From contig DASXSZ010000128.1 in assembly GCA_036505735.1 (NCBI GenBank), positions 1 to 14,985 of the forward strand: DNA of 14,985 nucleotides. Reading direction: 5' to 3'. The notes below the pieces were generated by a model. The model did not search any database. It saw nothing but the letters and a program-made list of their open reading frames with translations, and had not been told where the DNA came from. Within the stretch, counting starts at the first letter, position 1. The number at the start of each line of letters is the position of its first letter. Position numbers and translations under genes: made by a program. Shown one piece after another: positions 6,682 through 12,674 of this stretch. This stretch comes from DASUPK01 sp036505735 (lineage in GTDB: Bacteria > Actinomycetota > Thermoleophilia > Solirubrobacterales > 70-9).

Positions 6682-7968
6682 TCAAACGGCCGCTGCTGAG
6701 AGCTGTGGGTAGAGGGGGTAGCGCTCCATCAGGGCGCGGGAGCGCTCCAGCAATGAGTCCCTCTGCGAGTCGAAGTCGTCGGAAAGCGCGGCCGCCGTCA
6801 CCCGGGCGATCTCCCTCAGGTCGTCCTCGACGAGGCCCCGGGTGGTCAGTGCCTGAGCGCCGATTCGCAGTCCCGATGGATTCATCGGCGGGCGCTCGTC
6901 GAACGGGATCGCGTTGCGGTTGACCGTGATCCCGACTTCCTCGAGCCGGGTCTCCGCCGTCTTGCCGTCCAGGCCCGTGTTAGTCAGATCGACCAGGACC
7001 AGGTGGACGTCGGTGCCGCCGGTGAGCACGTCGATCCCGCCGGCGATCAGCTCTTCCGCGAAGGCCCGGGCGTTGGCGATCGTCTGACGCTGGCGCTCCT
7101 TGAACGCCTCGCTCTGGGCGATCTTCAGCGCCACTGCCTTGGCGGCGATGATGTGCATCAGGGGACCCCCCTGCTGGCCGGGGAAAACCGAGCGGTTGAT
7201 GTCGGCGGCGAGCTCCTCCTTGCAGAGGATCATCCCGCTGCGCGGGCCACAGAGCGTCTTGTGGATCGTCGTCGTGACGACGTCGGCGTGCGGGACCGGA
7301 CTCGGGTGCTCGCCGACGGCGACCAGCCCGGCGAAGTGGGCCATGTCGACCATCAGCTTCGCGCCAACCGAGTCTGCGATCTCGCGGAATGCGGCGAAGT
7401 CGAGCTGCCGCGAGTACGCGGACCAGCCGGCGACGATCACCTTGGGCTTGTGCTCCTCGGCGAGCCGTGCCACCTCGTCCATGTCGCAGATCAGGTCCTC
7501 CTTGCGGACGTGGTAGGCGACGACCTCGTAGAGCTTGCCCGAGACGTTCAGCTTCATCCCGTGGGTGAGATGGCCGCCGTGGTCGAGCGCCATCCCCATG
7601 ATCGTGTCGCCGGGCTCGAGCATCGCCATGTAGGCGGCGTTGTTGGCCTGGGCCCCCGCGTGCGGCTGGACGTTGGCGTGCTCGGCGCCGAAGAGCTCGA
7701 GCGCCCGGTCGATCGCGAGCTGTTCGGCGATGTCGACCCATTCGCAGCCGCCGTAGTAGCGCTTGCCCGGATAGCCCTCGGCGTACTTGTTGGTGAGCAC
7801 GGAGCCCGCCGCGTCGAGAACCGCCTGCGGGACGAAGTTTTCCGAGGCGATCATCTCCAGCGTGCCCTGTTGGCGGCCGAGCTCGCCATCAAGTACCCGG
7901 GCGATGTCCGGGTCGACATCGGCGAGGTGGGCGGTCTGGAAGTCGTCGGGCAGGTCTACTCGGGTCAA
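6682..7968 (-). CDS. glyA: Serine hydroxymethyltransferase
   Basis: The 428-aa PLP enzyme interconverts serine and glycine while charging tetrahydrofolate with a one-carbon unit. Visible landmarks are EMIASENF (38-45), TNKYAEGYPGKRYYGGCE (59-76), GGHLTHG (131-137), the PLP Asp in VDMAHFAG (D208) and the Schiff-base lysine in TTTIHKTLCGPRSG (K237). Length is normal for bacterial GlyA. The start is TTG at 7968, because upstream codons contain no ATG or GTG before a stop and AGGAGG sits nine bases away. The active-site loop reads TIHKTLCGPRS instead of the more usual TTHKTLxGPRG. It heads a tight run with the DUF354 and sugar transferase genes and is transcribed divergently from the R2lox gene. 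The assignment is secure. Confidence 0.97.
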   Translation of the reverse strand: MTRVDLPDDFQTAHLADVDPDIARVLDGELGRQQGTLEMIASENFVPQAVLDAAGSVLTNKYAEGYPGKRYYGGCEWVDIAEQLAIDRALELFGAEHANVQPHAGAQANNAAYMAMLEPGDTIMGMALDHGGHLTHGMKLNVSGKLYEVVAYHVRKEDLICDMDEVARLAEEHKPKVIVAGWSAYSRQLDFAAFREIADSVGAKLMVDMAHFAGLVAVGEHPSPVPHADVVTTTIHKTLCGPRSGMILCKEELAADINRSVFPGQQGGPLMHIIAAKAVALKIAQSEAFKERQRQTIANARAFAEELIAGGIDVLTGGTDVHLVLVDLTNTGLDGKTAETRLEEVGITVNRNAIPFDERPPMNPSGLRIGAQALTTRGLVEDDLREIARVTAAALSDDFDSQRDSLLERSRALMERYPLYPQLSAAAV

Positions 7969-7977
7969 GTTCGGGCT

Positions 7978-7983
7978 CCTCCT
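7978..7983 (-). promoter_or_regulatory. Strong Shine-Dalgarno deciding the glyA TTG start
   Basis: The minus strand reads AGGAGG, nine bases before the TTG at 7968-7966. It is the only strong ribosome site in reach and fixes the unusual start. Confidence 0.8.
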
Positions 7984-8004
7984 GATCGGTAAGTCAAGGT
8001 TGAC
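7984..8004. promoter_or_regulatory. GATCGGTAA half-site and GTCAA/TTGAC palindrome upstream of glyA
   Basis: GATCGGTAA (7984-7992) repeats exactly the right half of the operator core found at 8055-8063. It is followed directly by a 12-base inverted repeat, GTCAA (7993-7997) and TTGAC (8000-8004), around GG. Both sit immediately upstream of the glyA ribosome site. They may be secondary regulator sites; no function is shown by sequence alone. Confidence 0.35.
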
Positions 8005-8038
8005 AGACGTTATGAGCTCGCGCCGACGAGATCCGGGC

Positions 8039-8068
8039 TTGACATTTATTGAACGATCGGTAAATAAT
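8039..8068 (+). promoter_or_regulatory. Promoter of the R2lox-tetR operon
   Basis: A perfect TTGACA -35 (8039-8044) and an AATAAT -10 (8063-8068, five of six to TATAAT) are separated by 18 bases. Transcription should begin near 8075, giving a short leader of about 25 bases with GGAGGAG before the ATG at 8100. It is the best conventional promoter in the window, and an operator lies across its spacer and -10. Confidence 0.7.
8046..8067. promoter_or_regulatory. Palindromic operator, probably for the downstream TetR regulator
   Basis: A 22-base inverted repeat is centred on CGATCG (8054-8059), with outer arms TTATT (8046-8050) and AATAA (8063-8067). Nine of eleven base pairs are symmetric. Size and symmetry fit a TetR-family homodimer. 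Its position between -35 and -10 would block RNA polymerase. The regulator encoded second in the operon (9062-9667) is the obvious candidate, giving autorepression. Confidence 0.65.
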
Positions 8069-8099
8069 GCGCTGGTCCCCCACCGACCGAGGAGGAGCG

Positions 8100-9065
8100 A
8101 TGACCGACGCAGCCGTCACCACCAACGGACAGGAACTGCACACCGAGGACGAGGCCCTCTCCGTCCTGATGGACGCCGACATCGACAAGGTGATGTCGGG
8201 GCTCGACAAGATCGTCGAGGCCGCCCCCTCCTACGAGAAGCTGTTCATGCGCTGGCAGCGCCAGCACTGGTCGACGGAGGACTTCGACTTCGCCGAGGAC
8301 GCGAGGCAGTGGGCCGACCCGGACCTGTTCACGGAGGAGGAGAGGCGTTTCATCGAGTTCGGCTTCTCCGAGTTCTTCCTCGGCGAGGAGCGGGTCACGG
8401 TCGAGCTCCTGCCGTTCGCCCTCGCCGCCCCGAATCATGAGGCCCAGGTCTTCCTGACCACCCAGATCTCGGATGAGGCCAAGCACGTCGTCTTCTGGGA
8501 CCGCTTCTACCGCGAGGTCCTCAAGATCGACGCGGCCGAGCTCGGCGCGATGATCGACAAGCAGCGCTACGTGGTGAACAAGGACTGGGAGACGCTCTTC
8601 AACGGCATCCTCCACGAGTGCGCCGAGGACCTGCGCAAGGACCCGAGCGACTTCCCCTCCCTGGTGCGCGGCGTGACCGTCTACATGGTCGTGATCGAGG
8701 GGATGCTGGCGCTGACGGCCGCCCGCTTCATGATCAAGTCACTGAAGGAGAGGGGCTGGTTCCCGGGCTTCACCGCCGGATTCACCGCGGTGAATCGCGA
8801 CGAGTCGCGTCACGTCGGCTTCGGGGTCAAGTTCCTGGCCGACGCGATCAAGGCCGATCGGGCGAACGCGAAGGTCGTCGAGGACACCCTCAAGGAGTGC
8901 CTGCCCGTGGCCCCGCTCGTCTTCGTGCCGCCGTGGGTGGACGACCCCTACGACTTCCAGACGCCCTTCTACCACTCGAGCGAGATCTACGCGTACGCGG
9001 CGAAGTCGCTCTCGAAGAAGCTCGCGGCGATGGGCCTCGACCCGGCGATGCTCGCCGCCGCATGA
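8100..9065 (+). CDS. R2lox-like ferritin-superfamily di-metal oxidase
   Basis: The 321-aa protein is a four-helix-bundle carboxylate protein of the ribonucleotide-reductase R2 superfamily. Candidate metal ligands are E97 (GEERV), E126 and H129 (DEAKH), E200 (VIEGM), and E235 and H238 (DESRH). The first ligand is Glu, not the Asp of classical R2. V99 lies two residues after E97 and Y195 five before E200. These are the positions of the Val-Tyr ether cross-link known in R2-like ligand-binding oxidases (mycobacterial Rv0233 group, Mn/Fe cofactor, bound fatty acid). IVEGMLAL-like and PGF...ESRH..FG stretches also match that group. No NrdA large subunit is nearby. The start at ATG 8100 has GGAGGAG just upstream. 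Its natural substrate is unknown. A true R2 subunit is less likely but not excluded. Confidence 0.8.
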   Translation: MTDAAVTTNGQELHTEDEALSVLMDADIDKVMSGLDKIVEAAPSYEKLFMRWQRQHWSTEDFDFAEDARQWADPDLFTEEERRFIEFGFSEFFLGEERVTVELLPFALAAPNHEAQVFLTTQISDEAKHVVFWDRFYREVLKIDAAELGAMIDKQRYVVNKDWETLFNGILHECAEDLRKDPSDFPSLVRGVTVYMVVIEGMLALTAARFMIKSLKERGWFPGFTAGFTAVNRDESRHVGFGVKFLADAIKADRANAKVVEDTLKECLPVAPLVFVPPWVDDPYDFQTPFYHSSEIYAYAAKSLSKKLAAMGLDPAMLAAA

Positions 9066-9667
9066 CCGAATCGACGGCGGCCGTTCGCCGCGGCCGTCCC
9101 TCCACCGGCGCCCGCGAGCGGATCCTGGGGGCCGGAATCGAGGTGCTGAAGTCCGACGGCTACGCCGGCCTGACGATCGCCAAGGTCGCGGCGCGGGCCG
9201 GCGAGTCGAAGCCGCTGGTCGCCTACCACTTCGGCTCCAAGCAGGGCCTGGTCGGGGCGGCCGGCCGCGCGATTGCGGAGATGATCACCGACGCGGTCCT
9301 CGCCGCGGTCGACGGAGCGACAACGGTGGAGGCGGTGATCCGCGGGGTGGACGCCGGGGTCGAGCGGGTGCTCGACCAGGACGAGCGGGTCGCCCGCCTC
9401 TACTTCGACCTGGCCGCCGTCTCCGTCGTAGAGCCGGAGGTCCGGCGCACCATCGCGGAGGTCAATGAGCAATGGCGCGAGGTGCTCGTTCGCCTGCTGA
9501 CCGAGGCGAGGGACGGCCTGCCGCCCGCCCGCGCACGCGTGCTCACCGTGATGGTGATCGCGGGTATGCAGGGGATGACGCTCGAGCGGATCGAGCGCGG
9601 GTCGACGCCGGAGCGGAAGCGAGCTCGCGAGCTCTTCATCCGCAGCGCGGTTGCCGCGGCGGCCTGA
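9062..9667 (+). CDS. TetR/AcrR family transcriptional regulator
   Basis: The 201-aa protein has a typical N-terminal DNA-binding domain at about 15-62: RERILGAGIEVLKSDGY, then the helix-turn-helix LTIAKVAARAGESKPLVAYH, ending YHFGSKQGL. The helical C-terminal part (about 70-200) is the ligand-binding and dimerisation domain, and its inducer cannot be deduced. The ATG overlaps the R2lox stop as ATGA, with no separate ribosome site, so the two proteins are made from one message by coupled translation. It probably represses its own operon through the palindrome at 8046-8067. If R2lox acts on a lipid, a fatty-acid-like inducer would be logical, but that is inference. Confidence 0.93.
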   Translation: MTESTAAVRRGRPSTGARERILGAGIEVLKSDGYAGLTIAKVAARAGESKPLVAYHFGSKQGLVGAAGRAIAEMITDAVLAAVDGATTVEAVIRGVDAGVERVLDQDERVARLYFDLAAVSVVEPEVRRTIAEVNEQWREVLVRLLTEARDGLPPARARVLTVMVIAGMQGMTLERIERGSTPERKRARELFIRSAVAAAA

Positions 9668-9680
9668 GGCGGCCTAGGCT
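9651..9680 (+). promoter_or_regulatory. Candidate promoter for a leaderless SnoaL-like transcript
   Basis: TTGCCG (9651-9656, four of six to TTGACA) and TAGGCT (9675-9680) are 18 bases apart. The -10 ends exactly seven bases before the GTG at 9688, so the message would begin at or beside the start codon. Only a weak, too-close AGGGG is available as a ribosome site. Confidence 0.5.
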
Positions 9681-9687
9681 CAGGGGC

Positions 9688-10098
9688 GTGGCGCTCGACT
9701 ACCGCAAGATGCTCGAGGAATGCCGCGACGCGTACAACGTCCGCGACCCGGACGCCTGGGTGCGGATCTGGACCACCAACTGCGAGTGGCATCCCTTCCT
9801 CACCGCTCGCGTCGAGGGCGACCCCGGCTACCACGGCCACAACGGCATGCGCGCGTGGTTCGAGGACGTGGACGAGATGTTCTCCGAGATGCACGTCGAG
9901 CTCGAGAGCTTCCGCGAGATCGGCAACCGGGTGCTTGTGCTCGGCCAGATGAAGGCCACCGGCCGGGGCAGCGGCGCGGAGGTGGAGAGCGAGGTGGCCT
10001 GGGTGTTTGAGCCCCGCGGAGAGTTGTTCCACCGCGGCTGGGCCTACGACAGCCACGAGGATGCCGAGCGCGCCGCCGAGGCCGCGGCGGCCGGCTAG
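9688..10098 (+). CDS. NTF2-like / SnoaL-like domain protein
   Basis: The 136-aa soluble protein has the pattern of a SnoaL/NTF2-like fold: an N-terminal helix with DAYNVRDPDAW (13-23), then TTNCEWHPF, a GYHGHNGMRAWFEDVDEMF stretch, and C-terminal strands ending in W-F-rich segments (AWVFEPRG, FHRGWAYDS). The family includes small isomerases, hydrolases and proteins of unknown role. No catalytic assignment can be made. GTG at 9688 is taken as the start because MALDYRKMLEECRDAY matches the expected first helix. It lies 20 bases after tetR but seems to have its own promoter. The stop interlocks with that of tsaC in a CTAG. Confidence 0.8.
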   Translation: MALDYRKMLEECRDAYNVRDPDAWVRIWTTNCEWHPFLTARVEGDPGYHGHNGMRAWFEDVDEMFSEMHVELESFREIGNRVLVLGQMKATGRGSGAEVESEVAWVFEPRGELFHRGWAYDSHEDAERAAEAAAAG

Positions 10099-10733
10099 TC
10101 GTCGGCGAGCGTGTCGAGGCGGCGGTCGACCTCGGATCTCGGCAGCGCCCCCTCCCGCAGCACGGCCCAGCTCCCGCCACGGTCGATGTCGGTGAGATCC
10201 ACCACGGTCGACGGGGCGCCGATCAGCTCGCCTCCGTCGATCGCCAGGTCGACCGCAGCGAGGATCTCGTCCTCGATCTCGTCGAAGCGGGTCGGAGGGG
10301 GCCCGCCCGCGAGGTTGGCGCTCGTCTGGAGGATCGGGGTCATCCCCGCCAGTGGGCCTTCGATCAGCCGGACGCCGAGGCCCTCGGGGTCGCCGCGGGA
10401 GGCGAGCGGGTAGCGCCGCTCCGGGTTCGCGACCACCAGCGTGACGGGCCCCGGCAGCAGCATCGATACCGCCTCGCGCGCGCGATGCCCGAGCCCGGAG
10501 ACCAGCTCCCGCATCGCAAGCGGCGAGAAGTACATGACCGCGGATGGCTTCCCCTCATCGCGCCCCTTGATCGAGTGGATGCGCCTCACGGCTTCGGCGT
10601 TGAGCGGATCGCAGGCCAGGCCGTAGAGCGTGTCCGCCGGGAAGATCGCCACGCCCCCCTCCCCCACGCAGCGTTCCAACGCAGTGCGGGCGGCATCGGG
10701 GCCGTCCGTCTCGATCGAAACGGTCTCGCTCAC
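10095..10733 (-). CDS. tsaC: Sua5/YciO/YrdC family threonylcarbamoyl-AMP synthase
   Basis: The 212-aa protein makes threonylcarbamoyl-AMP from threonine, bicarbonate and ATP, the first step of the t6A37 modification of ANN-decoding tRNAs. The YrdC fold is shown by FPADTLYGLA (31-40), SIKGRDEGKPSAVM (54-67), LLPGPVTLV (92-100), TSANLAGG (137-144) and GAPSTVVDL (172-180). It is the single-domain form, without the extra C-terminal Sua5 domain. The GTG start overlaps the prmC stop as GTGA; the longer open frame upstream is only the prmC shadow. It is third in the prfA-prmC-tsaC operon, all acting on translation accuracy. Confidence 0.93.
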   Translation of the reverse strand: MSETVSIETDGPDAARTALERCVGEGGVAIFPADTLYGLACDPLNAEAVRRIHSIKGRDEGKPSAVMYFSPLAMRELVSGLGHRAREAVSMLLPGPVTLVVANPERRYPLASRGDPEGLGVRLIEGPLAGMTPILQTSANLAGGPPPTRFDEIEDEILAAVDLAIDGGELIGAPSTVVDLTDIDRGGSWAVLREGALPRSEVDRRLDTLADD

Positions 10734-11590
10734 CGTCCGATCACAACCCGGTCGAGGCCGGCGAGGTCCCGGCGCATCTCCACCTCCGCATACCCGGCCC
10801 CGCGAACGAGATCCGACACGGCCGTGGCCTGTCCTGCCCCAATCTCGAGCGCCAGCACGCGGGGCGGCTGATCGAGATCGGCTATCGAGCCGAGCAGCGA
10901 CTGGATCGCCTCGAGCCCGGTCGGCCCCGGCACCAGCGCCTCGCGCGGCTCGTAATCGCGGATGTCGGGGGCCAGCGCCAGCCACTCGGACTCGCTGACG
11001 TACGGCAGGTTGGCGAGGAGGAGGTCGAACGGCCGGCCATCCGGCAAGGCGTCGTGCACCGACTTGACGCCGCGCAGGACCACATCCACGCGGTCGGCGA
11101 GGCCGAGGTGCTCCGCGTTGGCCTGGGCAACCCGGACGGCGTCGAACGACGTGTCGATGGCGACGACGCCCGCATCCGCCACCTCATCCGCTACGGCGAG
11201 GGCGATCGCACCGCTGCCCGTGCCCACGTCGAGCACGCTGGCCGGCGCAACCTCCACCGCCACCTCGACCAGGAGCTCGGTCTCCGGTCTCGGGATCAGC
11301 ACCCTTCGATCGACGAGCAGCTCGATCCGCCTGAAGCCCTTGCGCCCCAGGATGTATGCGACGGGCTCCCGCCGCACTCGCCGCCGCACCATCGCGGCGA
11401 ACTCGCGGGACGCCCCGACCGGCAGCCGCGCATCGGGCTCGGAGGCGATCCGCGCCCGGTCCCATCCGGTGGCCTCGGCGAGCAGGAGCTCGGCGTCGAG
11501 TTGCGCCGTTTCGCTCCCAGCCGCGGTGATCGCATCCACCGCAGCCGGAAGGGCCTCCCCGACACTTGCCCGGGATCCGGCGGAGGTCAT
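10730..11590 (-). CDS. prmC: Peptide chain release factor N5-glutamine methyltransferase
   Basis: The 286-aa PrmC/HemK enzyme methylates the glutamine of the GGQ motif of release factors using S-adenosylmethionine. It has the helical N-terminal domain (about 10-80), the linker LIPRPETE (98-105), the SAM loop VLDVGTGSGAIAL (119-131) and the catalytic tetrapeptide in LLANLPYVSESEW (191-203). The tetrapeptide reads N194-L-P-Y instead of the standard NPPY; the key Asn and Tyr remain. It follows prfA, its substrate, by ten bases, and overlaps tsaC. The start ATG 11590 fits the family length. Confidence 0.95.
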   Translation of the reverse strand: MTSAGSRASVGEALPAAVDAITAAGSETAQLDAELLLAEATGWDRARIASEPDARLPVGASREFAAMVRRRVRREPVAYILGRKGFRRIELLVDRRVLIPRPETELLVEVAVEVAPASVLDVGTGSGAIALAVADEVADAGVVAIDTSFDAVRVAQANAEHLGLADRVDVVLRGVKSVHDALPDGRPFDLLLANLPYVSESEWLALAPDIRDYEPREALVPGPTGLEAIQSLLGSIADLDQPPRVLALEIGAGQATAVSDLVRGAGYAEVEMRRDLAGLDRVVIGR

Positions 11591-11600
11591 GGCCCGGTGC

Positions 11601-12674
11601 TCAAGCCGTCTCGGCCGTTTGCGCCTCCAGGCGCCGTCGCTTCTCCTCCGACGCCAGCGCCTCCGTGAACTCGTCGAGCTCCCCGCCCAGGACTCGGTCC
11701 ACCCCGCTCGCCGTCAGCTTCACCCGGTGATCGGTGATCCGATCCTGAGGGAAGTTGTAAGTGCGGATCTTCTCCGAGCGCTCGCCGGTCCCGACCTGGG
11801 CGCGGCGCTCCGAGGCGATCTTGGCCTGCTGCTCGGCGATCTCGCGCTCGAGCAGCCGTGCGCGCAACACCCGCATCGCCTTCTCCCGGTTCTGCAGCTG
11901 TGACTTCTCGTCCTGCATCGAGACGACCACCCCGGTCGGCTTGTGGCTGATGCGGACGGCCGAGTCAGTCGTGTTCACAGACTGCCCGCCCGGCCCCGAC
12001 GAGCGGTAGACATCGATCTGGAGGTCGTTGGGGTCGATCTCGACGTCCACCTCCTCCGCCTCGGGGAGCACCGCGACAGTCGCGGTCGACGTATGGATGC
12101 GGCCCTGCGACTCCGTCTTTGGGACGCGCTGGACCCGATGGGTCCCGCCCTCGTACTTGAAGACGGAGTAGGCACCGTCGCCGTTGACCGAGAAGGTCAC
12201 CTCCTTGAAGCCGCCGACCTCGGCGGGAGACTGCGAGAGCACCTCGACGGAATAGCCGCGCCGCTCGGCATACCGGGTGAGCATCTTGAAGAGGTTGCCG
12301 GCGAACAGGGCCGCCTCGTCTCCGCCGGTCCCGGCCCGGATCTCGACGATCACGTTCTTGTCGTCATTCGGGTCGCGCTCGACCATCGCCAGGCGAATCT
12401 CCTCCCCCAGCTCCTCGAGCCGGGAGGGGGCCTCGGCGATCAGCTTCTTCAGCTCGGGGTCGTCTCCGTCCTCGGCGAGCAGCTCGCGGGCGCCCTCGAG
12501 GTCGTCCTTCAGGGTCAGCCACTCCCGGGCCAGCCGGTGCGCGGACTCGAGCTCGCGGTACTCGCGCCCGACCTCGGCGTAGCGCTCGCGGTCGCCGATC
12601 ACGTCGGGGTCGGACATCTGCCGCTCGAGCTCGGCGAAGCGGCTCTCGATCTGGTCGACCAGCTCATCGATCAT
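11601..12674 (-). CDS. prfA: Peptide chain release factor 1
   Basis: The 357-aa factor recognises UAA and UAG stop codons and triggers peptide release. The recognition tripeptide is PKT (185-187, in HRVQRVPKTESQGRIHTS), which marks it as RF1 and not RF2, whose equivalent is SPF. The catalytic GGQ is at 229-231 (SSGPGGQSVNTTDSAVRIS). An N-terminal coiled helical domain covers about 1-100, and the RTYNFPQDRITDHR segment (304-317) is normal. The start MIDELVDQI (12674) is the family start; the longer open frame upstream lies in the divergent transporter gene. No good ribosome site is seen, but a GACAAT hexamer lies seven bases upstream. Confidence 0.97.
   Translation of the reverse strand: MIDELVDQIESRFAELERQMSDPDVIGDRERYAEVGREYRELESAHRLAREWLTLKDDLEGARELLAEDGDDPELKKLIAEAPSRLEELGEEIRLAMVERDPNDDKNVIVEIRAGTGGDEAALFAGNLFKMLTRYAERRGYSVEVLSQSPAEVGGFKEVTFSVNGDGAYSVFKYEGGTHRVQRVPKTESQGRIHTSTATVAVLPEAEEVDVEIDPNDLQIDVYRSSGPGGQSVNTTDSAVRISHKPTGVVVSMQDEKSQLQNREKAMRVLRARLLEREIAEQQAKIASERRAQVGTGERSEKIRTYNFPQDRITDHRVKLTASGVDRVLGGELDEFTEALASEEKRRRLEAQTAETA

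Noticed and set aside
7003..7992. Long open frame (329 codons) antisense to glyA, and similar ones opposite asnB and prfA
   Set aside because: They mirror GC-rich codon bias of strongly conserved genes on the other strand and show no family motif.
8000..8028. TTGACA at 8000-8005 as a second plus-strand promoter
   Set aside because: No -10-like hexamer occurs 16-19 bases downstream; the region there is GC-rich.
10734..10985. Longer tsaC frame reaching 10985
   Set aside because: The added segment is an arginine-rich shadow of the prmC 3' end. The GTGA overlap start at 10733 matches the family N terminus.
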